Part shown: positions 16,873-26,700 of the stretch, piece by piece
How the letters are laid out: every line of letters begins with the position of its first letter
Position numbering within the stretch: position 1 is the first letter of the stretch
Assembly (NCBI GenBank): GCA_964482435.1
Contig: CAYZXL010000023.1
Span: 1 to 61,376 of the forward strand
DNA: 61,376 bases
Direction: 5' to 3'
From: CAYZXL01 sp964482435
GTDB taxonomy: Bacteria > Auribacterota > JABMQX01
Made by a program: the position numbers and the translations under genes
The notes under the pieces: model-generated
What the model was told of the DNA's origin: nothing
What the model saw: the letters and a program-made list of their open reading frames with translations, nothing else
Database searches by the model: none

Positions 16873-17573
16873 CTCAAGACGCTCGGCAAAATCCTGTGCA
16901 TTTCCTGTGTGAACCGGAGGACTGCCTCTCTCGTCTCATCGTCGCCGGTCCGGACAACGTAGATTACCTTTGCAACAATGTCGCTTTTATAGAAGAACGA
17001 CTTGATTCGGCGGCGCGTTCTACCCCACAGCTTGCTGAGCCTTCCTCCCGCGCCGATGTCCTCCGTCAGGGCATCATCCGGGCCGACCGCCTGGTCCAGG
17101 AGGTCTCCCTCCCAGAACAACACCGCCATCTTCTCCTGATCCTTTTCCACCCAGCCTTCCTTGACGCCAGCCGCCCGCAAAGCGCGCCCGACCTCGCCCG
17201 TCAGAAGGCTTGTCTCCGCCTTTATCACCGTCCAGCCGTGCATTTCGTAACAACTCAGCGGGTCGAGCCATCGGCAAATCTGGAGGTAAAGCCTGTCCCC
17301 TGACGCCCGTCTCACATAGGCTCGCACAAAAAGGTTGTAACCGCTGCCAGTTAGCTGGTCAGCGTCGGCGACGCTCTTCTCGTCCGTGACGCTTCTATCC
17401 CGCTCCCATCCGGCGACGATTTCCGGAATGCTCTGGAGCTTCCCGGCGCTTTTCCTGACTCTCTCGGCGTTCAACTTAGCGCCCAGAGAAGCCACCAGCA
17501 GTCGTGAGACAAACAGCGCGGCGAGCACTACCTCGACGACAATGAGCCTTTTTGTGATACTTCGCGCCACCAT
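16869..17573 (-). CDS. EpsI-like exosortase-associated periplasmic protein
   Basis: The 234-residue protein has one N-terminal membrane helix (about residues 12-32) and a periplasmic domain resembling EpsI-family proteins. The segment SIPEIVAGWERD matches the typical early 'P..I..W' region, and SCYEMHGWTVI corresponds to the family's Cys...GW motif. EpsI proteins occur beside or fused to exosortases in exopolysaccharide loci; their molecular role is not firmly known. The 4-bp overlap with the exosortase gene supports a functional pair. Confidence 0.75.
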   Translation of the reverse strand: MVARSITKRLIVVEVVLAALFVSRLLVASLGAKLNAERVRKSAGKLQSIPEIVAGWERDRSVTDEKSVADADQLTGSGYNLFVRAYVRRASGDRLYLQICRWLDPLSCYEMHGWTVIKAETSLLTGEVGRALRAAGVKEGWVEKDQEKMAVLFWEGDLLDQAVGPDDALTEDIGAGGRLSKLWGRTRRRIKSFFYKSDIVAKVIYVVRTGDDETREAVLRFTQEMHRILPSVLR

Positions 17574-17650
17574 TTCTCCTCAGTGCATGACTTCGCAAGT
17601 ACGACGACGTATTCGGAACCGAGCGCTTCTTTTGAACACTATCAATCCCG

Positions 17651-17799
17651 CCCCGCGTTCCGCGGGGGACAAAGCAGGTCTTTCGCAAAGCCGCGAAGAC
17701 GCAAAGAACTTGTCACAGTCAGGCAGAAAAGCTGCTTCGCGTCTTGGCGTCTTGGCGACAGAAAACTGAAGACGCTCTCCGATCCCGCCGTCGGCGGGA
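17651..17799. repeat. Composite inverted-repeat cluster (left copy)
   Basis: This 307-bp gap (17574-17880) holds three structured elements. At 17651-17667 is a 7-bp perfect stem CCCCGCG/CGCGGGG with loop TTC. At 17683-17706 and 17735-17758 are 24-nt inverted arms matching at about 20 positions and built from CGTCTTGGCG-like units. At 17783-17799 is TCCCGCC-GTC-GGCGGGA. None is followed by a T-run. A related arm pair plus GC hairpin recurs at 45149-45260, and the third hairpin type recurs at 52021-52037. Confidence 0.65.
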
Positions 17800-17880
17800 C
17801 AGGATTTATGAATCGGAGGACTGAGGTTGCTCAAAACGCCCGAGGAAAGAAGCGACCGGTTATCGGCGTTTCCTACAACC

Positions 17881-19080
17881 CTATGCCCTGGGCGTGCTGT
17901 CAATCACGGGATAGACTTTCTCCTCCAGCTTCTCGTTCGCCTTCCAGACTTCGTCCCAGACTGCTTCTTTGCCCGTGTATCCGGCTGTCCTTCCGAGGAC
18001 CGTCGTGAACGTCGCTTCCGCTCCTCGTTGGGCTTCCGCGAGAATCGGGCCGCTCTTGATGCTCTTGACGAAGTCCTCGTACTGGTTTCCTCCTTTTTCG
18101 GACTTCCACTCGCTCCCTTCGGTTTTAATGGTCCCCGGGCTGTAATACGAGCCTTTCGTCCCGTAGAGCTCTCGCTGGACGCCCGGAGTCTCTCTCGTGA
18201 CCTGGCCTGAAACGAAGTTCAGGTGAACCGGGCCCGGATATTCAAAGACGAGGTTGAAATGGTCGAAAACGTCGCCGTGCGTCGTCCTGACTTTTCGCCC
18301 GCCATAGCCCGCGCAGCGAATGGGATGTCCCCCGATGAACCAGTTCAACACACCGAAGCAGTGGACGTTCTGCTCGACAATGTAATCGCCGGAAAGACAC
18401 CGGAAGCAGTACCAGTTGCGAACCATCCAGTCGCGGGTGAGCGGCTGCGGCGCGTATTCTCCGACGTGGAACGGGCCAAACGTGTAGATTGCTCGTCCCT
18501 GGACGATTGTCCCTATTGCGCCTTCGGCGACCTTTTTCTGGGCGGCTATGTACTCGTTGTCGTGGTGGGCCTGCATCCCGACCATGACGCTGAGCTTCTT
18601 CGCCTTTGCGCTTTCACCTCCTTCGAGGACCTGGCGGCACCCCCAGGTGTCAACAGCGACAGGTTTTTCCATGAAGACGTTCTTGCCGGCCTCAACTCCC
18701 GCAAGGAAATGCGGCGGACGAAAACCGGGCGGCGAAGCTTCGAGGATCGCCTCCACTTCTTTCAAATCCAGCACCTTCTTATAACCGTCCTCCCCGACGA
18801 AGCAGCGCGACTCGTCAACTCCGAACCTCCTCTGCGCGGCTTTCGCTCGGTCCTCAAACCAGTCTGCCACGGCGACAATCTTGCATTGGCCCGTCTTGAC
18901 GAATCCCGTCGCATCGGCGTTCCCCCGCCCCCCACATCCGATGAAACCGAACTGAATATCCGAATTCGCCGTCGTCTCGCTCACCGACTTGGCGCTCACG
19001 ATGGCGAACGCCGAAGCCGCCGAAGCCGCCGTTTTGAGAAAATCCCTCCTGCTGACGTTTCTACCTTCGTGGTCTCTCAT
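17881..19080 (-). CDS. Tat-exported Gfo/Idh/MocA-family oxidoreductase
   Basis: The 399-residue protein starts with a twin-arginine signal (SRRDFLKTAASAASAFAIVSA, about residues 9-29) and should be exported folded with its cofactor bound. The mature part has a Rossmann start (FGFIGCGGRGNAD) and the EKP motif in VFMEKPVAVDT. Such proteins are numerous in PVC-type bacteria and act on extracellular sugars or glycans; the substrate here is unknown. ATG 19080 is preceded by GGAGGGA, 4 nt upstream, which decides the start over a 60-residue in-frame extension. The stop is about 300 bp from the EpsI-like gene. Confidence 0.88.
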   Translation of the reverse strand: MRDHEGRNVSRRDFLKTAASAASAFAIVSAKSVSETTANSDIQFGFIGCGGRGNADATGFVKTGQCKIVAVADWFEDRAKAAQRRFGVDESRCFVGEDGYKKVLDLKEVEAILEASPPGFRPPHFLAGVEAGKNVFMEKPVAVDTWGCRQVLEGGESAKAKKLSVMVGMQAHHDNEYIAAQKKVAEGAIGTIVQGRAIYTFGPFHVGEYAPQPLTRDWMVRNWYCFRCLSGDYIVEQNVHCFGVLNWFIGGHPIRCAGYGGRKVRTTHGDVFDHFNLVFEYPGPVHLNFVSGQVTRETPGVQRELYGTKGSYYSPGTIKTEGSEWKSEKGGNQYEDFVKSIKSGPILAEAQRGAEATFTTVLGRTAGYTGKEAVWDEVWKANEKLEEKVYPVIDSTPRA

Positions 19081-19409
19081 CTTGTCCCTCCTGATTGGCG
19101 CCATGGAACCACTCCGCGCTCGCGGCGTCGTTCGCGGTGAAAAGCGACCGGCGAAGCTCGCCGGCGGAGAGCGTGGAAGGTCCCATCGCCATTTTCCGTG
19201 TTTTACTGAAGCGGGTTCACGGCACTGGCCACCAACTCCTATGCCGCTGAACTCTACCACGAAAGGAGGCTTCGTTGAAAGTGCCGAGTGTGCCGCGGGT
19301 GTGGCTGCATTTCAGAGGCAGGCAGGCAAACGCCACTCAAATACACCCGCATCATGCAGTGAGCGAAGGAAGTGCGAAGCCCGGCTTCACCAATTCCCGG
19401 CACCGCCGG
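19081..19409. other. 329-bp intergenic stretch
   Basis: It holds no recognised gene. A 17-bp word, GGGTGTGGCTGCATTTC at 19297-19313, recurs exactly at 61024-61040 and with one change at 47364-47380. Confidence 0.4.
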
Positions 19410-22400
19410 TCAGCGAACCAGGCGGTAGAACCGATGCGTCGGGAGCGGCTCGCCGATTGCATCATGGTAAGAGAGCCAGTCGGGCTGTGTGGTGCCTGCG
19501 GGGAGCGATATGCTGCTGGCGACCGATTCCCATGAAAGAAGGTCTGCGGACCGCTGAATCGAATAGACGACGCCGGGAAGAGCGTACCAGGTAATGTCAT
19601 AAAGCGGCACGCTCCCCTGGTCGAGCGATGTGCCGACGGAGGCAATCTCGAAAAGCTGTTCCGAGAAGGTGAGGGAGACCGTTGCTGAGGTTTCGTCCGT
19701 CCCGTCGCTTCCAGAGAACGTCACGTCCTGATTGGTCTCCAGCGCTGGATGGGGACAGAGAAAAGTTGCTGTGCCGTCGCCATTCTCGGTGAAAGTTGAC
19801 CCGGAAGGTGCGTCCGGTGCGGCGAGCGTAAAGGCATCGCCGTCGGCGTCGGACCCGACGATGGTAAGCTCGATGGATTCACCGGCGTACGCCCCGCGCT
19901 GGCCCAGGACCTTCAGTCCGGGCGGGCTGTTAACTACCGTTACGTGCGCGGTCAGAGGCGGTCCGTAGTCAGTGCCGTCATACGGTTCAACGGTGCAAGT
20001 CCACACGTCGCCTTTGATTGTTTCTGCCGAGGGAAGGACGTCGCGAACGAGTGTGACCGGCCCATGAACCACTGCCTGTTTTCCAGGGCAGGTCCACGTG
20101 TATCTGTAGGCGACGACATCGTCCGTGTCGGCGTCGAGAACGGATGCTGGGGTAACAAGGCAGGAGATATTACTTGTCGTCGTCGGGCTTGAGGGCGAGA
20201 GACTGAGCGCAGAGACTCTTGATGGCGGCGTGTTCCCTATGACAACGCTTGCTGCAACCTCGGGCCCGTAGTCATGCAGGTCGTATGCCTCGACGGTGCA
20301 GGTCCACGTTTCGCCTTTGCCGGTTTTGTTAGCAGGAAGGGTATCCGTTAAAGCCGACTTTGGCCCTCGGACGATGCTGGTCTTCCCCGGGCACGACCAG
20401 GTGAATCTGTATGAAACCGAATCCTCCGGATCGGCGTCTGCCGGAGAAGCCGCCGAGACCGTGCAAGTGAGAACGTCGGAGGTCAGAGGATGTGCTGGGG
20501 AAACCACGACTGACGCCGGAGGGTTGGGTGGTGTATTGGGCGTAAAAGCGGAGGCAGAAGCGCTGAGGACAGACCGGGCATCATGGTTCCCCGGGTTCGC
20601 GGCGACGACCTGGAACGAATAGGTCGTCTTCGACCTCAGGCCGACGACGGCTCTGCCCACCGAGCCCCCCCATTCAGAGTAGTTCCCCCAGGTCGGTGAA
20701 TTTATCAGTACACCGGTTTGACGGTCCACGTATTTGGCTGCGGTGGAGCAATACACCGCGTAGTCCACACTACCGCGCTCTGACGAGTTCTGCCTGACGA
20801 CGACAACGAGGCTGTTTGACGTGAGATTGCTCACGCCGGGAGCTGGCGGGGTCAGCGGGACGACGTAGCATGCAGGGCTGACGCTTTCCGCGCTCTGGTT
20901 CCCAAAAGCATCCACGTGATACGACTTGACGGTCAGGTAATCGTCGCCGCGGAGAGAAAGGGAGGTGAAGGTGGCGGTTTGAGAAACCGACCCTGTGGGT
21001 GATCCTTTCATCGCGCTGCCCCACGCGCCGGCGTTGAGCTTAAGTTGAAACCACGTGGTACCGGGGTTTGAATCCGCCCACGATGCGCGAGCTATAACCG
21101 ACGTTGCGCCGGAGGTCGGATTACTATCGAGGGACGTACTCGCGCTCGACTGAGGAGCAGAACCGTCCGCAGAAAACTCGGCAGAAGTCACCGCCGGATT
21201 GCTCGTGACCCCGTCCGTCACGCGGAGTTTGACCTTGTACAATCCGTCCCAGCCGGAGACATCTACGACGGCGACGAACGCTTTGCCGCTCGACGTGAAG
21301 GGCATTGGCTCGATGGCGGTGTTGGCAGGGTCGGCTGTGTCGAAGACAAGGCGCTGCCACGTCGAGTAAGGAGAAACTGAATAGACACAATCATTCGCTG
21401 CCCACACAGCCGGATTATTCTCGGGGTCTTTTCCGACGAACCGAATTTCAAGCCGTCGGGAGCCGTCGCGCCTCTGGGATATGCTTGATATCGTAATCTG
21501 GGGAGGAGAGTTGGCGGGCGGCTTGCCGCGCAGGGCGACGTTGTCAATCCCCCAGTACAGCCCGTAGCTGATGTTATAGAAGTGCCAGCGCACCTGCACG
21601 GAAGAGCGACCGTCCGCGAAGGAGGAGATATCTAAATTCTTCGTTCCGGAATCGTCAGTCAACTTGTACCGGGCGACGTTCTGCCATGCTCCTCCGTCAA
21701 CGCGGATGTCCACATCGCCGGTCTGACCTCCCGAGGCTCGGAAGGAGTGGCTGAACTTGATGCGGGTGTGAACGTACAGAGAGCAGTCAATTTCGGGGGT
21801 GATAAGCTGCTCGTTCATCGTCCGCCATGCAGCCGCCTCGCTGTCGGCGATCATGAACTTCCCCGACCAGTTCGGGTCTGAGCGATTGCGCGGGTTCTGG
21901 TCGGTCCATTTGAATCCGTCGTTTCCGCCGTCCACAACCGTCCAGCTCGCCGGAAGCCCTCCGGAGAAAGTCTCCGACAAAACGTCCGTCAGCGTCGAGA
22001 TGTTGAACGTCATCGTAGCAACGGAATTTGAGATGCTTGAGATAGCGATGTAAGTCGGGCCAATGTAATAGCTGCGGGTGCTGGGAGTGGTCGTGTCGTC
22101 GAGCGAGCGTTTGTTGCCGGTGCCGGGAAACGGGTCGCCGGCATCCCCGAGGTTCGCTTTCTTCTCGAGATCATTCTTTCCGTCGGCCTGGAGGAGGCCA
22201 ACCATGTAATGGGACTCGTCGTCGTTCCAGGGTTGATTGTCGTCAATGTGCCAGAGTAGAAGACCCGACCCAGGAAGCTTCAGGTCGAAACCGTCGTTTC
22301 GGCGATTTTCAATCAACAGGTATTCGCCATCGCCCATCTCGCACGAGATTTTGAACACGCGCAGAGTGGCGGACTTCTCGATGCCCGGTACGCTCACCGG

Positions 22401-23642
22401 CGAGTCTGACCCGTCAATCTCGGTCGGGACAATCCAGCCGAGCTTGACTTTCGACCAGCAGCAAAGATGGACAGGCCTTTCCGGAGAAAGGCCGTCGCCT
22501 CCCCATGACCCTGCTCCCATGAGACCCCACAGGCCGATACCGAACGAGGAGCCATCCGAATCGTAAAGGTCTGGCAGACCGAGAAGGTGCGCCATCTCGT
22601 GGCAGACGACGCCTATCCGGGTTATGGAGGTTGTGTTGAAACGCTGCTCCGGGACGACGGCCGCCCAGCTAATCTTTATGCCATCAGCGGTCTCCGGGGG
22701 CGTCAGGTCCACGACCTGAGACCAGACGCAAGTCGTCGGGTTCGCTGAGTATTCCTGCCCCAGGCCGGAATGGATGACTGTAAGCATGTCAATCTCGCCG
22801 TTGCCATCGGCGTCGAAAGGACGGAAATCGAAGCCCATTGAGTCGAGGGCTCGCACGGCATCCCTGACAAGCTGATAAGGGCTGGCATCGCCACCGCCCG
22901 GATTGTCGGCGCCGTAGAAGGATTCGTTTCGCGGGAGAGTCACCCATCCGGAGACCGTGCTGTCAACGGTCAACTTCGTCGCCGAGACCTCAAGGTAGTA
23001 ATCCCTGACGCTCCCGACCGCGCCATCCGTCGAGTAGCTTACCTGGTTGAAAAGCTTGCTGAACTGGTCCTGCGTGAAGAACGTCATCTGGTCGGAAAAG
23101 CGAGCGAGAATCACAAGGCTCTTTATCGAACCCAGGGCCTGCAGCGCTCGTGGATAACCCGCGGACTCATAAGAAGGACTCGCCCCCTCGACGCCGGGAG
23201 CGCCGGCCTGCGTCGGCGCAAGAGGCAACTCCGCTCGTCGCGGGCGCCGTTGCGGCCTGCTGTGCCTTGTCAGGCCGAGGGTTCTTGGCGAGATTTCCCC
23301 GACGGGCAGGCTCGATTTGTCCAGCATGCCATCTTTCTCAACGGCATAAAACCAGAAACCCGAATCCGCGTCCTGGAGAATCGTATAGCCGTCTTCGGTC
23401 TCGGTGAAATTCCATCTTTCGTCGCCGGCCCTCCTCGCTAAGAAAGCCGTCCCATCGGGCTGCGCGACCAATGCCACCTCCGGGCACGCCGGTACGGAGA
23501 GTGCCGGACGCGCCGATAGACAGACCATGAGCGTCAGCGTCAAAAGTGATGCTCCTCGGCGGGCAGCATCTGCACAGCCCAAGGGGCGCGTTCTTTGCTG
23601 GTTTGCTGGTTTGAGCGAAGAATCCGTGCTCTCAGTTCTCAT
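19410..23642 (-). CDS. Secreted M6-type metalloprotease, multidomain (paralog 1)
   Basis: The 1410-residue protein starts with a signal peptide (hydrophobic core LLTLTLMVCLSARPALS). The region ACPE..L..QPDGT.F.AR..GDE resembles an M6 propeptide. The peptidase domain carries the zinc motif HEMAHLLGLPDLYD at residues 348-361, so the catalytic residues are intact. A jelly-roll adhesin-like domain follows (begins ETFSGGLPASW; includes WGIDNV). Then come Fn3/Ig-like segments, two copies of a repeat of about 97 residues with the pattern TWSCPGK..VV.GP...L.D.LP (coded near 19935-20540), and a C-terminal module ending FYRLVR. ATG 23642 is preferred to a TTG 9 bp upstream. A longer paralog lies directly upstream. 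No membrane anchor or PEP-CTERM tail is present. Confidence 0.85.
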   Translation of the reverse strand: MRTESTDSSLKPANQQRTRPLGCADAARRGASLLTLTLMVCLSARPALSVPACPEVALVAQPDGTAFLARRAGDERWNFTETEDGYTILQDADSGFWFYAVEKDGMLDKSSLPVGEISPRTLGLTRHSRPQRRPRRAELPLAPTQAGAPGVEGASPSYESAGYPRALQALGSIKSLVILARFSDQMTFFTQDQFSKLFNQVSYSTDGAVGSVRDYYLEVSATKLTVDSTVSGWVTLPRNESFYGADNPGGGDASPYQLVRDAVRALDSMGFDFRPFDADGNGEIDMLTVIHSGLGQEYSANPTTCVWSQVVDLTPPETADGIKISWAAVVPEQRFNTTSITRIGVVCHEMAHLLGLPDLYDSDGSSFGIGLWGLMGAGSWGGDGLSPERPVHLCCWSKVKLGWIVPTEIDGSDSPVSVPGIEKSATLRVFKISCEMGDGEYLLIENRRNDGFDLKLPGSGLLLWHIDDNQPWNDDESHYMVGLLQADGKNDLEKKANLGDAGDPFPGTGNKRSLDDTTTPSTRSYYIGPTYIAISSISNSVATMTFNISTLTDVLSETFSGGLPASWTVVDGGNDGFKWTDQNPRNRSDPNWSGKFMIADSEAAAWRTMNEQLITPEIDCSLYVHTRIKFSHSFRASGGQTGDVDIRVDGGAWQNVARYKLTDDSGTKNLDISSFADGRSSVQVRWHFYNISYGLYWGIDNVALRGKPPANSPPQITISSISQRRDGSRRLEIRFVGKDPENNPAVWAANDCVYSVSPYSTWQRLVFDTADPANTAIEPMPFTSSGKAFVAVVDVSGWDGLYKVKLRVTDGVTSNPAVTSAEFSADGSAPQSSASTSLDSNPTSGATSVIARASWADSNPGTTWFQLKLNAGAWGSAMKGSPTGSVSQTATFTSLSLRGDDYLTVKSYHVDAFGNQSAESVSPACYVVPLTPPAPGVSNLTSNSLVVVVRQNSSERGSVDYAVYCSTAAKYVDRQTGVLINSPTWGNYSEWGGSVGRAVVGLRSKTTYSFQVVAANPGNHDARSVLSASASAFTPNTPPNPPASVVVSPAHPLTSDVLTCTVSAASPADADPEDSVSYRFTWSCPGKTSIVRGPKSALTDTLPANKTGKGETWTCTVEAYDLHDYGPEVAASVVIGNTPPSRVSALSLSPSSPTTTSNISCLVTPASVLDADTDDVVAYRYTWTCPGKQAVVHGPVTLVRDVLPSAETIKGDVWTCTVEPYDGTDYGPPLTAHVTVVNSPPGLKVLGQRGAYAGESIELTIVGSDADGDAFTLAAPDAPSGSTFTENGDGTATFLCPHPALETNQDVTFSGSDGTDETSATVSLTFSEQLFEIASVGTSLDQGSVPLYDITWYALPGVVYSIQRSADLLSWESVASSISLPAGTTQPDWLSYHDAIGEPLPTHRFYRLVR

Positions 23643-23785
23643 GAAAGGCAACCCATCGGGTCAGTCCAACTATCGTCGGAAACCTTACAGCGGTTCCGCG
23701 CGTCGTCCGGCTTCTCCATCCCATCTTGTTTACCATCGAAAAGGCTACAAGGGAAGAGGCTTTTCAGCGGGACCAGGCGGGGGCT

Positions 23786-26700
23786 TCAGTCTCTGCCGAG
23801 GCGGTAGAAGAGGCGGGAAGGCGGGGGATCGGGGAGTTCTTCGCGATAAGAGAGCCAATCGCCGTGTTCGGTTCCGGCGGGCAGGGCGATTCCGGAAGCG
23901 ACCTCCTGCCATCCCGCGAGGTCGTCCGACCGGGAGACTGAATAGACTACACCCGGTACGCCGAACCATGTGATTGCGAGGGCCTTTCTCTCGCCGAGGA
24001 TTGGCTCGATTCCGACATAGATGATCCGAAACTCGACTTCCGCAACGGTTATTGAGACCGGTTCGGTGGTTTCGTCTTCGCCGTCGTGGGCGAGGAAAGC
24101 CAGTGTGTAGATGCCGTTGGACGGCGGAACCCAGTCGAATGTCGCCGTGCCGTCGCCGGCGTCGGTGAAGGACGAGCCTTCGGGAGCAGCCTGGCAGGAC
24201 AGAGTCAGGCCGTCGCCGTCAGGATCGGACGCTTGAATCGCCAAACTCACGCGTGAGTATTCATAGACGAACGTGTTCCCGAACACCTCCACGGCAGGCG
24301 GGGCATTGACGATTGTCACGGAAGCGGAGGTCTCGCCGGAGGGTGCTTCTCCGTCGGTGGCGACGACGATACAGGTCCAGACGTCTCCTTTTGTCGTGTT
24401 CGACGATGAAAGCGTGTCAAAAAGGTCGGGCTTCGGGCCGGTGACGACCGAGGATTTCCCCGGACAGCTCCACGAATAGTCGTATAACACCTCGTCGCCG
24501 TCGGGGTCGGGGGGATTGGCAGGCTCGACGGTGCAGACAAGGGCATCGTCGGTTCTCGGCATGGGCGGGGAGATGGTCAGTGTCGTCGGGGCTGCGGGCG
24601 GGGAATTTGCGATTGAGACACTAAGCTCAAGGGCGGCGCTGCAGGCTTCTCCGTCGTGGGCCTCCACGCGGCAAGTCCAGGTGTCTCCCTTCGTCGTCAA
24701 ATCTCTCGGAAGAACGTCTGAAGTCTCGCTCTTCGGTCCGTGAACCACGTCCGCTTTGCCCGGGCAGGACCAGGTGTATCGGTAGCTTACGGCGTCGGTC
24801 GAATCGGCGTCAGAGGGGTATGCCGGAGTGACCAAGCAAAGCAGGTCATCATCTGTCACTGGGGAGTTGGGAGACAGCGCAGTGGATTCCGGAGGATAAG
24901 GGGGTGAGTTAGCGATGAGCACCCCGGCGCTCGTGACCGGGAGGGAGTAGTCGGAGGAGTCGTAGGCCTGGACGGAGCAGGACCACGTGTCTGCCTTCTC
25001 GGTGTAGGAAGCGGGGAGGGCATCGGTCAGGTCCGATTTTGGGCCATGAAGAACCTCGCCCTTGCCGGGCCATGACCACGTATAGATGTACGAGACCGTA
25101 TCGCCCGGGTCGATGTCGGGCGGATTGGCGGGCGTGACGGAACAAACAAGGTCGTCAGTCGTAACCGGACATGGCGGCGAGACGCTCACTGCGGCGGGGG
25201 GATTGGGTGGAGCATTTGTCGTCGTCGCGGAAGACGTGTCGCTGAAATCGGAGATCGCGGCGTGGTCGAGGGGATTAGCAGCGACGGCTGCGAAGGAGTG
25301 CGTCGTTTTCGATGAAAGACCCAGAACCGTAATTCCGGTGTCTCCGTTCCATTTGGTGCGATTTCCCCAGACTGGCGAGTCAACGAGATAGCCCGTGGCG
25401 CAACTGACGTATTTGCTGACCGTCGGGCAGAAGACCGCGTAATGCACGTCTGCGGACTCCGCCAGATTGGGGACGACTACCACGACGAGGCTATTGGAGG
25501 TCGGGCTGCCGACTCCCGGGGCGGATGGAACCATCGGTGTGACGTAGTAAACAAGGCTAACGCTTTCCTTGCTTGTGTTGCCGAACATGTCAACGTGGTA
25601 AGACTTGACGGTGAGGTAGTCGTTGCCGTCAATGATGAGCGAATCAAACGTTGCCGCCTGGGAGGCGCTCCCCGTCGGCGAGCCGGGAATGGCGATGCTC
25701 CACGTGTCGTTGTTGACGCGGAGGCAGAACATCGTCGTGTCCGGGTTTGCGTCCGACCAGGAGGACTCGGCGGTGACAGAGACATCCCCGGATTGGGGAG
25801 TCGCGTCCGAGAGCTGCGTCGCGACGGAGATTTCTGCGGGGTAGTTGTCCACGCTGAACTCGCTGGAGAGAACCGAAAGGCTCTGATTGAATCCGTCGCT
25901 CACGCGGAGTTGTATTCTGTAAAGGCCGTTCCAGGTTGAGGCGTCAATCACAGCCAGGAAACCTGCGCCGGTTTTAGTGAACGCCATCGGCTCGTCGGCG
26001 GTGTGGCTTGAGTCGGCGCTGTCGAAGAAAAGAATCTGCCATGTGGAATAGGGGTCAGGGGCGAACTGGCAATTGGAGACGATCCATGTGGTCAAGTCGT
26101 TCTCGGCATCGTTCCCGACGAAAGAGACCTCAAGATGGCCGGAGCCATCTCGCCTCTGAGATATGGAGGTTATGAAAATCTCCGGCGACTGGTTGGCGGG
26201 CAGCCCCCTCAGGGTGACGTTATCTATCCCCCAGTACTGGTCTCTTCGGGCATTGTAGAAACGCCAGCGAAGCTGGACGGAAGAGCTGCCGTCGGCGTAG
26301 GAGGATATGTCAATGCTTTTCAATCCCTCGTCGTTAGCGTAAACATACCGAGCGACGTTCTGCCACGCGCCGCCGTTGACCCGCACATCCACGTCTCCCG
26401 TCTGGTCGCCGAATGCGCGGAAGGAGTGGCTGAACTGAATCCGAGTGTGAGCGTAGCCGGAGCAATCGAGGACTGGCGTTATGAGTTCCTCGTCCATCCT
26501 CCGGAATCCTGCCCAGAGGCTGTCGGCAATCATGAACGTCCCAGCCCAGTTGGGGTTTGACCTCGAGCGCGGGTTCTGGTCGGTCCAGGTATAGCCGTCG
26601 CTGTAGCCGTCAACCACCGTCCAGTTCCCGGGAAGGCCGCCCGTGAAGTCCTCCGAATGGATGTTGACGAGAGTCTCGAGGTTGAAAAGCATCTCGTCAG

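Noticed and set aside
18223..19140. 305-codon open frame on the plus strand
   Set aside because: Antisense to the Tat-exported oxidoreductase with its clear Rossmann and EKP motifs.
24305..25215. Regularly spaced repeats suggesting a CRISPR array
   Set aside because: The period is about 300 bp and the repeats are in-frame protein domains of the protease gene; no spacers or cas genes.
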